Part shown: one piece after another, positions 35,859-47,421 of the stretch
How positions within the stretch are numbered: position 1 is the first letter of the stretch
Layout: every line of letters starts with the position of its first letter
DNA from: Cryptomeria japonica
Taxonomy: Eukaryota; Streptophyta; Pinopsida; Cupressales; Cupressaceae
Direction of reading: 5' to 3'
Length of the DNA stretch: 64,000 bases
Assembly (NCBI RefSeq): GCF_030272615.1
Contig: NC_081406.1
Location: 233,982,396 to 234,046,395, forward strand
Notes under the pieces: model-generated
What the model saw: the letters and a program-made list of their open reading frames with translations, nothing else
What the model was told of the DNA's origin: nothing
Database searches by the model: none
Program-made: the position numbers and the translations under genes

Positions 35859-36680
35859 TATTAGACTCAATTAAATTCCCAAAGACACTGAGAGGGGGGG
35901 TGGGTGAATCAGTGTCTAACTAGTTATTTAAATATTTGAACTTATTTATAAATTTTCAACCCAAAACAATGTACCGGTAAACAAGAAATAGTGCAATAAA
36001 CAAAAATAATAGAGACAACATAAATGCACACCATAACACAAGATATTTTAATGAGGAAACTTGGTGTGGGAAAAACTTCGGTGGGATTTGTGACCCACAA
36101 TATTTACTCACTAGCCAATATGAATAAATACTACTTACAATAGGGGCCTGCACATGCAGGAAATCCAACTGCTTGGAGCGCACTGCTCAAAAGAGTCTCA
36201 CTGACTACAATATGGATAATTAAATCCAATACAATGTACTACTCAAAATAACATTTCAAATGCCTAGTTCAGTACCGGTTTAAGCTCAGTCAGATACCTT
36301 AACCAAAACCTTTGATGTCCACTATATCACCTCATACAATAATTTCTATTCATTACCTTCAATCATCATACAAAATGACCTATGAGATCTCATACATATA
36401 TGAGTCTTTACAATATACCAAGTCGGCTTACAACTAATTAATTACAATTACAATATAATTCATATAAAAAAAAATTTATCCCATGTCGACCTGAGTGCCG
36501 GTATACTTCATTTCCGGTGTGATCTGGATGCCGGTGAAAGTGCCTGCTAGTGTCGGTGCCTGCCGGTGAATGATGTTTGTGATGCCGGTGCATGTGTAGA
36601 AACCTGTTACCGGTTGGTTGCCAGTTGGTTGCCATCAATGACAACATCAACTATTCTCATTAGAGTGTAGAATGCCAACA
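35859..36680 (-). repeat. NA2 3' LTR
   Basis: It is 822 bp. On the plus strand it ends AATGCCAACA before the PPT; its other terminus reads TA instead of TG. It matches 49391-51190 once SL2 is removed. Confidence 0.9.
35884..35916 (-). other. NA2 3' LTR end-hairpin
   Basis: GACACTGA (35884-35891) pairs with TCAGTGTC (35909-35916) across a G run. Confidence 0.6.
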
Positions 36681-36844
36681 ATCTCCCCCTTTGGCATTGA
36701 TGGCAACACTCATGAGAAAAATCCAAAACTACTATCCAAAAAGAAGTGTGTTCTCCTGAGCAAGTGATCTCCTCTATGCATTTATTTTCTTCATACTACT
36801 CCTTAGTTTTCTCCATACTACTACTCCCCCTTTGACATCAATGG
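36681..36844 (-). other. NA2 polypurine tract and second copy
   Basis: The minus strand reads AATGCCAAAGGGGGAGAT against the LTR (36681-36698). A second tract, ATTGATGTCAAAGGGGGAGT, lies at 36823-36844. Confidence 0.65.
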
Positions 36845-36893
36845 CAACAGATGTCAAAAAGAATCAAAGAATATAAAAATGCTACCTCAATGC

Positions 36894-39645
36894 CTATAAC
36901 CGATTGGTTACAATTTGAAAAATGTCAGCCAAAATTAGATTTAGGCTTTGCATGAATTTGTTGTTGTTGGAGAGAATGGTCTCAGTTTGCTGGATCATGC
37001 CAGTTAGATAGTGTATTTGCTGCTCCAGTGATCGTTCTCCTTGAACTATTGCCTTTGATAGCTCAACCCGTTGAGTAATGAGACAGTCCAATTTTGGACC
37101 AAGTTTACTTTTGAGTTCCCAAGCTTTTGACCTTATCCTTGCTTTCTCTTTCTCAAGTTTCTCTAACTTCTCCTCAAAAACTGCCATTTCCTGCTAAAAA
37201 ACTAAGATAAGTCCTGAAGATCCTATCAAATTATCTGCAATATCATCGATTTATTTTTGTGTCTTCTTGATTTCCTCATCTATATCCTCTGTCAAATAGT
37301 GAGGTTTACATGCTTCTCTATACAACTCCTTATACTCCAAAATTGTTGAGTTGAGTACCGATAATAATGAATCCATATGCTCATCACAATTTTTGATGGT
37401 TTTCTCAAAGAATTCTCCTTTCTCTTTATCTACTCTTTTCTTTATGGTATCCTTATTCACCTTATCTATAGTTATGACATTTTCAGTAATGAATTTGGAC
37501 AATGTGTCCAATTTACCTAAAGAATCATTAATGTGATCTATCTTATAGGTAGGTGAAATCATTTTCAAGATAGGTATTGTGTTATCAATAGCCTTAAATG
37601 CTAAGGTATTGCAATCTGTTATCCTCTTGATAGAATCCAATAGAACCTATGTTATGTGAATAGGTCTAAATTCACCTGTAGATGTGCTTGGTTTTGTTGT
37701 GGGTTTCCTCTCAACAAATTCTTTCCCAATTGCCTTCACTATTTCCTCCTTATTTCCATCAGTTGCTTCCACTTTACTTACATTTTCTACTAGTTCCTTT
37801 GCTTTTGATTTTTTAGTCTATACAAGTACCTCTTCAACTACCAGTTTCTCTGATTCCGGTTGTTCTGCTTGTGCCGTTATCTCAATCTTTTGAGAGTCAA
37901 CAATGTGTGTCGGTATCTTAGAGACCTTACTGTCTTTAACATCATGTGCCTTAACCTTTGCAGTCTCTTTATCCACAAAAATGTTTATATCCTATGTATC
38001 CACATTCATGGTGAAAAGTATTTCAGACTCTGGGTTAGTATCATCATGAGTTACTTCATCAGTTGCCTTATCTGGTTGATTTTTTGTATGTACCAGTGAT
38101 GTTGAAGTTAATGGAGGGGTGTCCTGAGCTAGTGGAGGGATGTTATCTGTTAGGTTTTATAGCAGGTACACCACCAATCTTGCCTTTCCCTTTGTCTTTT
38201 CGATACACCTTAGCAAAATATTTATCTATTTTCTATCTTTCCTTTTCCTCTTTCTTTTCCCTTTCAACAAAAAAGATATCCCATTTGTCTGTAGCCTCAT
38301 CAACAATCTCCTTAACTCTACCAACCATTAGGCTTACTTTCCGGTGTCCACTGACAAAAACTAACCATTTTGCCTTAGAGATTAGCTCATCAATTTCCTC
38401 TCTAGAGTTTATAGGGTGCACTGTCAATAATTTTTCAACTTTTAGATTTTTATCCAGTTCCATCACTGAATTTTTTTTAGCTTCTAGCCTTAAATATAAT
38501 TCATTTGGTAGATCCTCTACAACTTCATTCTAAATTTTTTTATAGATATCTAAATGCAAAATTATATTGGCCTCTATAGTGTCCTTATTTGAATCTTTGT
38601 AAGAATGATAGTATTTATTTACATTGCAAAGATTTCCATCCTGTGTGATCTCATTTACTAGTTCCTCCGGTGTCAAGGTATCCAATGTCTTAGTCTATTT
38701 CTTCTTTGGTGTTAGTTTCTTTTTAGGTTCCCTAACTGCCTGCTGCTTCTTCCTCAAAGTTCTTGTCCTTTTGGGAGAAGGAGAGGGTACCGGTGAGGGT
38801 TTTCTTTTCCTCCTTTCAACTCTTTTGAACTTGGCTGCTTTCCCACTATCAATATTTAAAGACGTAACAACTGGTGAAACACGAGCTTCTGATTTCAATC
38901 CTTCTAGATCAGTGGCGGATATACCACTTATGTTCATCACATTTTCTTTGACCTCCTTTGCCATCTTGGATGCATCTCTGATAAACTTTTCTCTTATTTT
39001 TCTCTATTTTTGCATTGAAACAACACTCTCAATGGTCTCAGCATTTCCAAAAGTTTCTTCAGTTGGTTGTCTAGGTGCTTCAAGTAATGTTTTTGCATAT
39101 GTTTCAAGAATGTGTAGATCAACTTCATAACCCATTTCACTAACCCAAATAGTTCTAGAGCTAACTTGTTCCATCCATGTCTCATCATGTTTGATTACAA
39201 AGAAGATTCGCTTGTCATACTCGTCTACTATGCTCTGGGGTAACCTTTCTCTATCTCTCATCTTAGTCTCAAAGTTTTTGAAGTAATCTATTATAATGTT
39301 GTCACTATTAGAGTCCATACCAGTGATAGCTTCCTTGTTTTGTTTGCCTATCGGGATGTCATATTCAAAGTCCTTATGACCAATGTTGGGTATCTTTTTG
39401 GTGAAGTAAAGCATCAGACACACAAGAGGTTGCCAAAATGAAATGTTCCTTTCTTGTCACCCTTAATCTTTTTCAAGTTGTCTATTAATTCATCTTTAAG
39501 ACATTCACAAACATCAAGCTTAGCATTGTTCTTTACCATCTCATATGCATTATGAATACATAAGCTGGAAACTGAATTCAATCTGTTAGTATGAGTTACT
39601 CTATATCCAAGTACCATACTCACATATCTCACATTAGGATCAATA
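36894..39645 (-). pseudogene. NA2 second ORF, middle and C-terminal part
   Basis: This is the part downstream of the Gy4 insertion. Blocks in order are NSVSSLCIHNAYEMVKNNAK and KKGTFHFGNLL then CLMLYF (39004-39632, with a one-base shift at about 39415); a basic linker rich in KRKPSPVPSPSPKRTRT (38695-38964); a helical block with ILHLDIYKK; MVGRVKEIVDEATDKWDIFF (38233-38466); and C-terminal coiled coils (36894-37640). Stops interrupt it at about 39000, 38695 and 38530. Block by block it matches NA1 8293-10591. The basic linker may be a nuclear localisation signal; the function is unknown. Confidence 0.65.
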
Positions 39646-39650
39646 ATGTC
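39646..39650. repeat. Target duplication of Gy4, left copy
   Basis: ATGTC, repeated at 47422-47426. Confidence 0.9.
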
Positions 39651-39822
39651 TGTAGCGTCCTAAAATTGTGACACTTGCAATTTCGATTGCATTTGGGTCT
39701 TCACGATGGCGATGCAACACGGAACCTGAATGGAGACCCCAAAACCTATTTATGACATCAAAAACTGCATTTTTCAGCACCCTGGCCTGATCCTCCTTGC
39801 ACCCCGTTGTCCCTGGAGGTAG

Positions 39823-39912
39823 GACCATGGCGCCTAGCGCCCTGGTCCTTTAGGACCATGGCACCCAGCGCCCTGGTCCCCCAGGACCATGGCGCCCAGC
39901 GCCCTGGTCCCT
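39823..39912 (+). repeat. Three 31-bp palindromic units in Gy4 5' LTR
   Basis: Units start at 39823, 39854 and 39885. Each has GACCATGGCGCC-type and GCGCCCTGGTCC-type arms that pair. The 3' LTR has only one (46403-46428). They lie upstream of the TATA box, hence in U3. Confidence 0.85.
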
Positions 39913-40033
39913 GGCCCTATTTTGGGCCCGGTCTCTTATGGGGCTTCGGGTCTTTAAGTTTGCAAATTTGAAAATAATCTTCCTAGGTCGGCCTAAGGTC
40001 AGAAAAATCAGTCTTTTAACCCTAATTGACAAG

Positions 40034-40040
40034 TATATAA
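40034..40040 (+). promoter_or_regulatory. Gy4 5' LTR TATA box
   Basis: TATATAA, also at 46552-46558 in the 3' LTR. Confidence 0.7.
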
Positions 40041-40102
40041 ACTACATTTCCTCTCCCATTTTGGTAAGATGAAAAAGAAGGCAGAAGCGATATTCAAATA
40101 TT

Positions 40103-40134
40103 CAAGCATTCAAGCATTCAAGCATTCAAGCATT
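40103..40134 (+). repeat. 8-bp tandem repeat in Gy4 LTR
   Basis: Four copies of CAAGCATT here, three at 46621-46644 in the 3' LTR. Confidence 0.85.
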
Positions 40135-40911
40135 CCTTCAAGCAATTGAGCATTCTAAGTCTCCATTCAAGGATACGTGTTGCATTCAAGACAAGGATTC
40201 AACCATTGAAGAGGAGATCACATACTACATACAACATACAACAACATTTACACCTTCGCATGTAAGAATACAAACATTCTTACAACAAGGTATCAAGTAC
40301 TTGTTTACATTACAATCATTTACGTTTACAGCATTCTCATTTCTTGGTTAATTCCAAAATTGGGGTTTGACCTAAGGGCAAACCTCTAATCCCTAACCCC
40401 CCAATCGTCCTCGCTTTTCTGTGTGTAGGTTGCAGGTACGCAGTTGTAATTGAAGATCTGGAATCCTTGTGCAGAGACGAACAAATCCCCCTTCATTTCG
40501 CAGATTTATCGGAGGACCGTGTGCACGCCGGGCGCCATCATCCCATCAACTTTTGCTCAAATTTGCAGGACAGCGTCATCTCGACATTTTACTGCTAATT
40601 CCAGGCCCGCAGCTTCATCCTATATTCCTATCTCTGTTTATAAGTGAATCTTTCTCACTTTTCATGCATTCCTAGCTTAATCCTTCTATCTACATTCTTT
40701 ACAAAAGAGGGTATCCTTGATGTCTCAACCCTTGAAACTCATTTAGAATCCAATCTTGCATTGTGTGGGATTGGATCTTGTGGGTTTCAACCCCTCTTTT
40801 GAATGTAAAGTCTCTCCTAAGTGAAAACCGTCAACCCTAGTGACCTCCTTCCCCTCTCCTCGGAGTGGTGGGGGGAACACTTAGGGTTCGCTCGAGATTT
40901 TTTGCTTTACA

Positions 40912-40934
40912 TTTTGGTGAACCTGATGTGAACA
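40912..40934 (+). other. Gy4 primer-binding-site candidate
   Basis: TTTTGGTGAACCTGATGTGA follows the LTR end directly; compare Gy1. The tRNA is not identified. Confidence 0.55.
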
Positions 40935-42181
40935 TCCTTTTTGATTATTCATGGTTAGATCTGAAAATTGGATGCCTTGATTACATTTCCATGTTTGATC
41001 TTTTACAAATTTTAGAGGTTGATTGCATGAAAACCCTAAAATTTTCTTTTTAGTAATTGAGCTTGTGAAATGTTTAATTGTTAATGCTTGTTTTAGATCT
41101 ACCCTTCTATTGCAAATTATCAATTCATATTTGTGCCTTAATTTTGAAAATTAAGTGGTTAAGTGTCAAAACCCTAATTTTTAAAACCCTCTTGATTCAA
41201 CCTTTGACTGATAATTTCATTGATCAAAACATTTCCAAATCGGCTGTAACTTTGGATTCCGCAACAAAATCATATTATCTTTCATCCCTGAAAATTTGGA
41301 GAAAAGTTGCGAGGACCGTGTGCACCCCAAGCGCCATCGTCCCTGACATTTTTTCTGAAATTTCGGGAGCTAGATCTTACTGTATTTTTCTGCTAAAATC
41401 CAGAATTTTGGCTGATTTTATCAATTACAACACTTTCAAAATTAAAGTCAAAGTTGGTCTAGTGATTGCTTGGATTAAGGCTTCTAATCATTCAAAAATT
41501 GTTGAAACTGAAATTCATGTCAAAATTGTGTTTCTTAGTATCCTGAATCTGAAAAGTGTGTTGGCATTCATTCGAAATTTCAGTACTTTATTCAAATTCT
41601 TGCAATTTGTGAATTTTGAAATTAAGTGTTCAATTACACCAACTTTGATTTCCGCTTTCAAAATTGAATTTTGCATGAAATTGAGTCAACTTTTAAATTT
41701 CAAAGCTTGCATTGCTTTTAGTATTCCCTCTAAAATCATAAAATTCAAAATTTTAGTTTCCCTCTCTTTTTCAAAATTCAAATTTTGCATTTTTCAACAA
41801 TCTTGGTAGGGTTCAATTTTGAGATTTCAACTTTAATTTGGCCTATCTACAGATCGTAAAATCACTCAATTTTTTCAGGTTAGCTTTAAAATCATCATAA
41901 CTTTCATCCCTGCAAATTTCGAAAAAAGTTGCGAGGACCGTGTGCACTCCGAGCGCCACGGTCCCTGATTTTTTTTCTGAAATTTCGGGAGATTGTCGTG
42001 ACTGCATTTAATAGCTTAAATCTAGGAGATTGGCTGATTTTATTGAAATTTGCTACCTCTAAATTCAAAATCTTCTCTCCCTCTCTAGTGCATGAGTTTT
42101 ACAACAATAAGCCCTACTTACACTATTCCCGTTAGACAAAGCCTTAGAATTAAGTCTTTCTAAGGTTTAATTACCGAGGAG
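40935..42181 (+). other. Gy4 leader with repeated stem-loop module
   Basis: Two 30-nt modules, beginning GGACCGTGTGCAC and ending GCGCCA then GTCC, lie at 41313-41342 and 41935-41964; a third sits in the LTR at 40514-40543 (47024-47053 in the 3' LTR). A 243-codon open frame (41078-41809) covers much of the leader but encodes a Phe/Ile/Leu/Lys-rich string without motifs. Confidence 0.6.
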
Positions 42182-44278
42182 ATGGAACCTAATTTGAATG
42201 GCCTTTTTAACGAGGACACAGGTAATTCCTCTAATCCTCCTCTTGATGAAGAAGCTCTCCATGAGGTTTCTGTAGAACAACTTTCAAAATTGGATAACCA
42301 ATTTGATGATTTTTGACAATGGATGTCTCAAGAATACCCCGATAGTCAAGCTCTTCCCTTAATTGAGGGTCTAAAATGTATGGTTCAAAATGATAAGAAT
42401 GGAATTGATATTTTGCATAGTATTGCACACATTGTGGATTCGAATGTGATGCCTATGAAGAGTTGTGCTGAAACTTTGGGTTATACACAACCTCCTACTC
42501 AAGTCAATCATTCTATCCCTTTGACAACTTCTATTGCTAGTATACCTACTTTTACATCAAACATAATGACTACTTCAATACAAGACATTCCACCTATGAT
42601 CACTAGTCATGGGGGCAATCCTTCTCCTTCAATTAACCCTCTTCCTTCATTCAATCCGACTTCTTCATTCATTCCTTCAATGAGTGTCCCTATTACATCT
42701 CCACAAATGAACTTGGTGCAAGGGGGCAATTCATTTAACCATTCCATTCCTCCTTGTAGTGTTCCTCCTTTCCAATCATCTCCTATGACTAACTATCATA
42801 GTGTCCCGCCACCTTACTCTCAATCAATACCTTCTTTCAATAACATAATACCTCCATCACAATCTAACATGTCTAATATGAACTCTTCGACTGAAGCGAC
42901 CATTAATAATCTTGCACAAACTGTCTCTTCTTTACAACAACAAATTGCCTCTATGAATCAATCTAAGTTTAGTGTGCCCACATTTGATGTTGCGAGCCCA
43001 CTTTCTCTTGACATTGTTCGAGCTATCCCTCCTAAGCATGTTGAAATCCCGCATTTGGAGCTTTATAATGGTAAGGGTGATCCTCTAACACATGTTAAGA
43101 CCTTTCAAACAATATGTACTGATTTTGCTCATGACCAAAGGTTGCTTGCAAAACTGTTTACTAGGACATTAAGAGATAAATCCCTACAATGGTATTTCTC
43201 GTTGCCTTCTTATTCTATTACTTCTTTCGAACAACTTGCAAATGCTTTTATTCAACAATTTCAAAACAATATAAGTCCTAAAGTTACTTTGATTGATTTA
43301 ATGCATTGTAAACAAGTTGTTAAAGAAAAAGTGACTGATTTCATTGGTAGATATAAGCATTTGTATGCTCAAATTTCTTTTCCGGTGCTTGACAATGATA
43401 TTCAAAGAATCTTTATTTCTAATTTACAAAAAGATATTCGAGAAAAACTTCTGTTTTCTGAGTTTACTTCTTTCCAACAGTTGTGTGCAACTCTTCACAA
43501 TTATCAACTGACTGTGAGTCAAATGGAACAAGCAAATCCTATGGCTCCGAGTGATAAGGGTGATAGTAGTCAACAACCATTTGGGAAGTTTAAACCGAAC
43601 AGAGAGTCCATTAAGTTCAATGAAAACATCATCAACAACAATGTGAATGCAGCATTAGGTGTGCCTCCTATTTCTAAGTTTTTCAAGAAAGAAAGAAAGT
43701 TTACTCCTTTGAATGAATCATTGCATAGTATTATGAATAAGTTATTGGAACAAAATGTGCTTACTCTCCCTCCTATAAAGAAAATCGATCCTACAAAGAT
43801 TAATTCACCATATTTTGATAACAAATCTTTTTGTCAATTTCATCGTCAACCTGGGCATGATACTGAAAAATGTTTTGCTTTAAAGGGTAAGATTCAAGAT
43901 TTGATTGATAATAATACTATCTCTATTTTAGGAGTGAATGATAAAGGCAACACATTTGTATCTCCTCCTAACCAAAATCTTAAGATTTTTACTGATCCAT
44001 TACCTTCTCATACCTCTAATGTGATTGAGACTAATGATTCCTCTTTCTCATCTAATGGTCTTGTGTCTATGACTCCGAATGTGATTAACTTTGTAGAGCA
44101 GCAAGAAAACCCTAAAGAACCTTCCATCACATTTGATTCTAGTGAAACTATCAGGGCACCTGATGGTCCTTTATACATAGTTGCAAAAGTCAAGAATACA
44201 CCTTGCTGTGGAGTGCTTATTGATCCTTCTTGCATGGTTAATGTTATTACTGAAGATTTCTCTTTACTTTACAATTGA
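42182..44278 (+). pseudogene. Gy4 gag and protease N-terminus, stop at codon 45
   Basis: The ATG at 42182 opens the gag frame. A TGA at 42314-42316 (codon 45) interrupts it, after which 650 further codons are open. The first 200 or so residues are Pro/Ser/Thr-rich, then a short heptad-like stretch. The capsid-type domain follows (HLELYNGKGDPLTHVKTFQT, LQWYFSLPSYSITSFEQLAN) and then a CCHC-like finger, FCQFHRQPGHDTEKC (about 43830-43875). The C-terminus enters a retropepsin fold, VLIDPSCMVNVITED, where DSG or DTG is expected. The frame ends at TGA 44276-44278, and the fold continues one frame back in the next entry. Confidence 0.85.
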
Positions 44279-45486
44279 ATCAAGTGATCTATGACAAAAC
44301 AGATGTGATTGTGAAATTATTTGATGCATTTTCTTCTCCTGCAATTGGTTCTATTACATTACCTATTGAGGTCCATAACAAATCCCTTGATGTGAGCTTT
44401 GCTATTATTCCATCTTCCGAACAATTTCGTGTGAAGCTAGGCTATCCTTGGCTATCTTCCATGAAAGCTATTGCTTCTCCTATTCATAAATGTTTGAAAT
44501 TTCCCCATAATGGTGAAGTTGTTATTGTCAATCATAGTCTCTTTAAACCAGTTGAAAGAACTTCTAGCGTTCCTATTGATTATTTTTGGCCTAAACAATT
44601 CCAATCTCTTCCACCGCGAAGTGATCATCTTTTCAAATCCTATCAAAACTGGAAAACAGATATGATCCTATCTCTAAGTGAACCTAGAACACCCAAACTT
44701 GATACTCCTATCATTCTTGAGAAGGAAGTTCTTCCTTTGAAAGATAAAACTAATGTCTTTCCTCAAGAAGATTCCCAAACCATTCCTATGGATGTGACTA
44801 TGTCTATGTCTAATAAACTTTCTAAAAGTAGGCCTATACCTCCTCATCATGATGGACTTGGTCTCCTTCTTAAACCAAATATTCCTCCTTTATATGGAGC
44901 AGTTCCTCCTCCTTCCTCTTATAGAGAGAAGAGACCTTCCTCTTCTCCTATTATCCAGCCTAAGAGACCACAACCCAAACACCCAAGTGATAAGGATGAG
45001 AACATTCCTCCTCCTCAATCTTCTCAACTTCCTACTAAGACTAGACGAAATCGTTCTGTGCATGAACGCCGACGAAAGCATCGTCTTAGAGCTCAGGCAA
45101 CTGCTTCTCAAACTTTGCAATCCCCAAAAACACCTTCAACAAACATTATTCCATTTTCTCCAAAATCTCCTAAACATAAGATGCATGATGGTTTTGATCC
45201 TATTTTTATAAATCTTGATGATGATATAGATGAAAATGTTACTTCTCTTGCTTCTGATAGTGAATATGAATATGTTGATGTTGATAACCATTTATCTAAT
45301 GAATTTTCTAAAGCACTTATCCTAGCTCCTAGACAAGAACAACGTGGCTTGGAACATGAACATAGCCCTTGTTTGGATCTTGTGATAGCTCCATCTGCTG
45401 TGTTGGATGTTCCTCCTCTAGCGTGTTCCCTACCTTCCCGAAATATTGATCAGCAAGATCGGGGGGTAGATGACGTGCTAGACTAG
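44275..45486 (+). pseudogene. Gy4 protease C-terminus and proline-rich/acidic tail
   Basis: It continues the protease after a -1 shift, starting LNQVIYDKTDVIVKLF. The retropepsin C-terminal signature appears as LGYPWLSSMKAIASPIHKCL. Then come a proline-rich basic stretch (KRPQPKHPSDKDENIPPPQ, RNRSVHERRRKHRLRAQ) and an acidic block (INLDDDIDENVTSLASDSEY), ending in TAG. The overlap with the gag frame is four bases and has no obvious slippery heptamer, so a one-base indel is as likely as programmed shifting. In Gy1 the matching linker leads to RT; here it ends. Confidence 0.75.
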
Positions 45487-46213
45487 TTTCATTAGCATAG
45501 CAGACTCTCTCCTCATCTCTTTTGTTACTTCTTCTATGTGTTATTCTCATTCTTCTATTTGTTGTCCTTAGTGTTGTCTACTTGAGGACGATGCAAAGCA
45601 TTGAGATCTCTTTTGGTCTCTCTCATGTTGACTCAAAAGACACATGTGTTCCCTTCTTCTAGGTGACCTTCCTTGATTGGGGAATGAAGAACAATTATGC
45701 ATACATACATATGATATACATGAATTATCATACAGCATATTGACCCCGAGGAAAGCGAAGTCGCCTCGTGCTTTGTGTTTTGTGTCTATTATCCTTGGGT
45801 TTATCTCACACTTGGGGGCTAAATCTTTGTGATAGCGTGCTCCTTTCCCTTCTTATTTCTTATGTGTATCACTACCTTAAAGCAATCACCCCCGTTGAGG
45901 CGTGTGCGATTGCTTTAACGTAGGGGGGCATACACCCCATCTATCCCTTCAGGATACTTGAAAACTTCTTGGCAAACTTAGCTTTGCCTTGAAAATTTTT
46001 GGTATTTTTCTTGCATGACTCATAGTGAGGGAACCTTACTACTGACAGTCATGGTTCTCCCTCGCGATCTTCCCTTTTACTTTGTCAATCGAAGTCGTAA
46101 GATCCTTAGTCCACTGGGGGCTTGGTGTGTCTTGCCTCCTTGACGTGGTGAAAGTCTTTCAATGTTGTTTCCTTGTACTTTACCGGAAGTATGAGTGTAC
46201 GCTTATACTCCCA
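45487..46213 (+). other. Gy4 3' untranslated region
   Basis: No coding motif. It contains CTACTTGAGGACGATGCAAA at about 45580-45600, a kind of sequence that normally follows the end of pol in plant gypsy elements, suggesting pol was deleted between the linker and this point. Confidence 0.5.
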
Positions 46214-46230
46214 CTAAAGTGGGGGCTAAA
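46214..46230 (+). other. Gy4 polypurine tract
   Basis: AAAGTGGGGGCTAAA ends exactly at the 3' LTR. Gy3 has the same tract on the minus strand at 51237-51256. Confidence 0.85.
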
Positions 46231-47421
46231 TGTAGCATCCTAAAATTGTGACACTTGCAATTTCAACTGCATTTGGGTCTTCACGATGGCGATGCAACAC
46301 GGAACCTGAATGGAGACCCTAAAACCTGTTTATGACATCAAAAACTGCATTTTTCAGCACCCTGGCCTGATCCTCCTTGCACCCTGTTGTCCCTGGAGGT
46401 GGGACCATGGCGCCCAGTGCCCTGGTCCCTTGCCCTATTTTGGGCCCGGTCTCTTATGGGGCTTCGGGTCTTTAAGTTTGCAAATTGGAAAATAATCTTC
46501 CTAGGTCGGCCTAAGGTCAGAAAAATTAGTCTTTTAACCCTAATTGACAAGTATATAAACTACATTTCCTCTCCCATTTTGGTAAGATGAAAAAGAAGGC
46601 GGAAGCGATATTCAAATATTCAAGCATTCAAGCATTCAAGCATTCCTTCAAGCAATTGAGCATTCTAAGTCTCCATTCAAGGCTAAGTGTTACATTCAAG
46701 ACAAGGATTCAACCATTGAAGAGGAGATCACATACTACATACAACATACAACAACATTTACACCTTCGCATGTAAGAATACAAACATTCTTACAACAAGG
46801 TATCAAGTACTTGTTTACATTACAATCATTTACATTTACAACATTCTCATTTCTTGGTTAATTCCAAAACTGGGGTTTGACCTAAGGGCAAACCCCTAAT
46901 CCCTAACCCCCCAATCATCCTTGCTTTTCTGTGTGTAGGTTGCAGGTACGCAGCTGTAATTGAAGATCTGGAATCCTTGTGCAGAGACGAACAGATCCCC
47001 CTTCGTTTCGTGGATTTTTCGGAGGACCGTGTGCACGCTGGGTGCCATTGTCCCATCAAATTTCACTCAAATTTGTAGGACAGCATCGTCTCGACATTTT
47101 ACTACTAATTCCAGGTCCGCAGCTTCATCCTATATTCCTATCTTTGTTTATAAGTGAATCTTTCTCACTTTTCATGCATTCCTAGCTTAATCCTTCTATC
47201 TACATTCTTTACAAAAGAGGGTATCCTTGATGTCTCAACCCTTGAAACTCATGTAGAATCCAATCTTGCATTGTGCGGGATTGGATCTTGTGGGTTTCAA
47301 CCCCTCTTTTGAATGTAAAGTCTCTCCTAAGTGAAAACCGTCAACCCTAGTGACCTCCTTCCCCTCTCCTCGGAGTGGTGGGGGGAACACTTAGGGTTCG
47401 CTCGCGATTTTCCGCTTTACA
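46231..47421 (+). repeat. Gy4 3' LTR
   Basis: It is 1191 bp, beginning TGTAGCATCCTAAAATTG and ending TCCGCTTTACA, followed by ATGTC (47422-47426). Confidence 0.95.

Larger units (their letters stand above)
39651..40911 (+). repeat. Gy4 5' LTR
   Basis: It begins TGTAGCGTCCTAAAATTG and ends TTTGCTTTACA. Its 70-bp excess over the 3' LTR is fully explained by two extra 31-bp units and one extra 8-bp unit. Confidence 0.95.
39651..47421 (+). mobile_element. Gy4: complete gypsy-type element without pol
   Basis: It is 7771 bp with LTRs of 1261 and 1191 bp, PBS, gag/protease, a proline-rich ORF, PPT AAAGTGGGGGCTAAA and target duplication ATGTC on both sides. There is no RT, RNase H or integrase in the 5.3 kb internal part. 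Removing it with one ATGTC copy restores the reading frame of the NA2 second ORF exactly across the junction, which confirms the boundaries. The LTRs are very alike, so the insertion is relatively young. Confidence 0.95.

Noticed and set aside
37351-39130. Plus-strand frames opposite the NA2 second ORF
   Set aside because: Ser/Phe/Leu-rich products are the usual antisense of Glu/Lys/Asn-rich coding; the minus-strand reading has homologues.
39823-39912. Direct repeats that could suggest a CRISPR or satellite
   Set aside because: There are just three 31-bp units without spacers inside an LTR; the other LTR has one unit.
44260-44280. Programmed -1 frameshift between Gy4 gag and protease
   Set aside because: No canonical slippery heptamer is visible at the overlap; a one-base indel is equally likely.
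44849-45211. Plus-strand frame of 120 codons within Gy4
   Set aside because: It is a shadow of the proline-rich ORF in another frame.
46310-47185. Short frames in the Gy4 3' LTR, also seen in the 5' LTR
   Set aside because: They are repeated because the LTR is repeated, and overlap the TATA box and regulatory modules.
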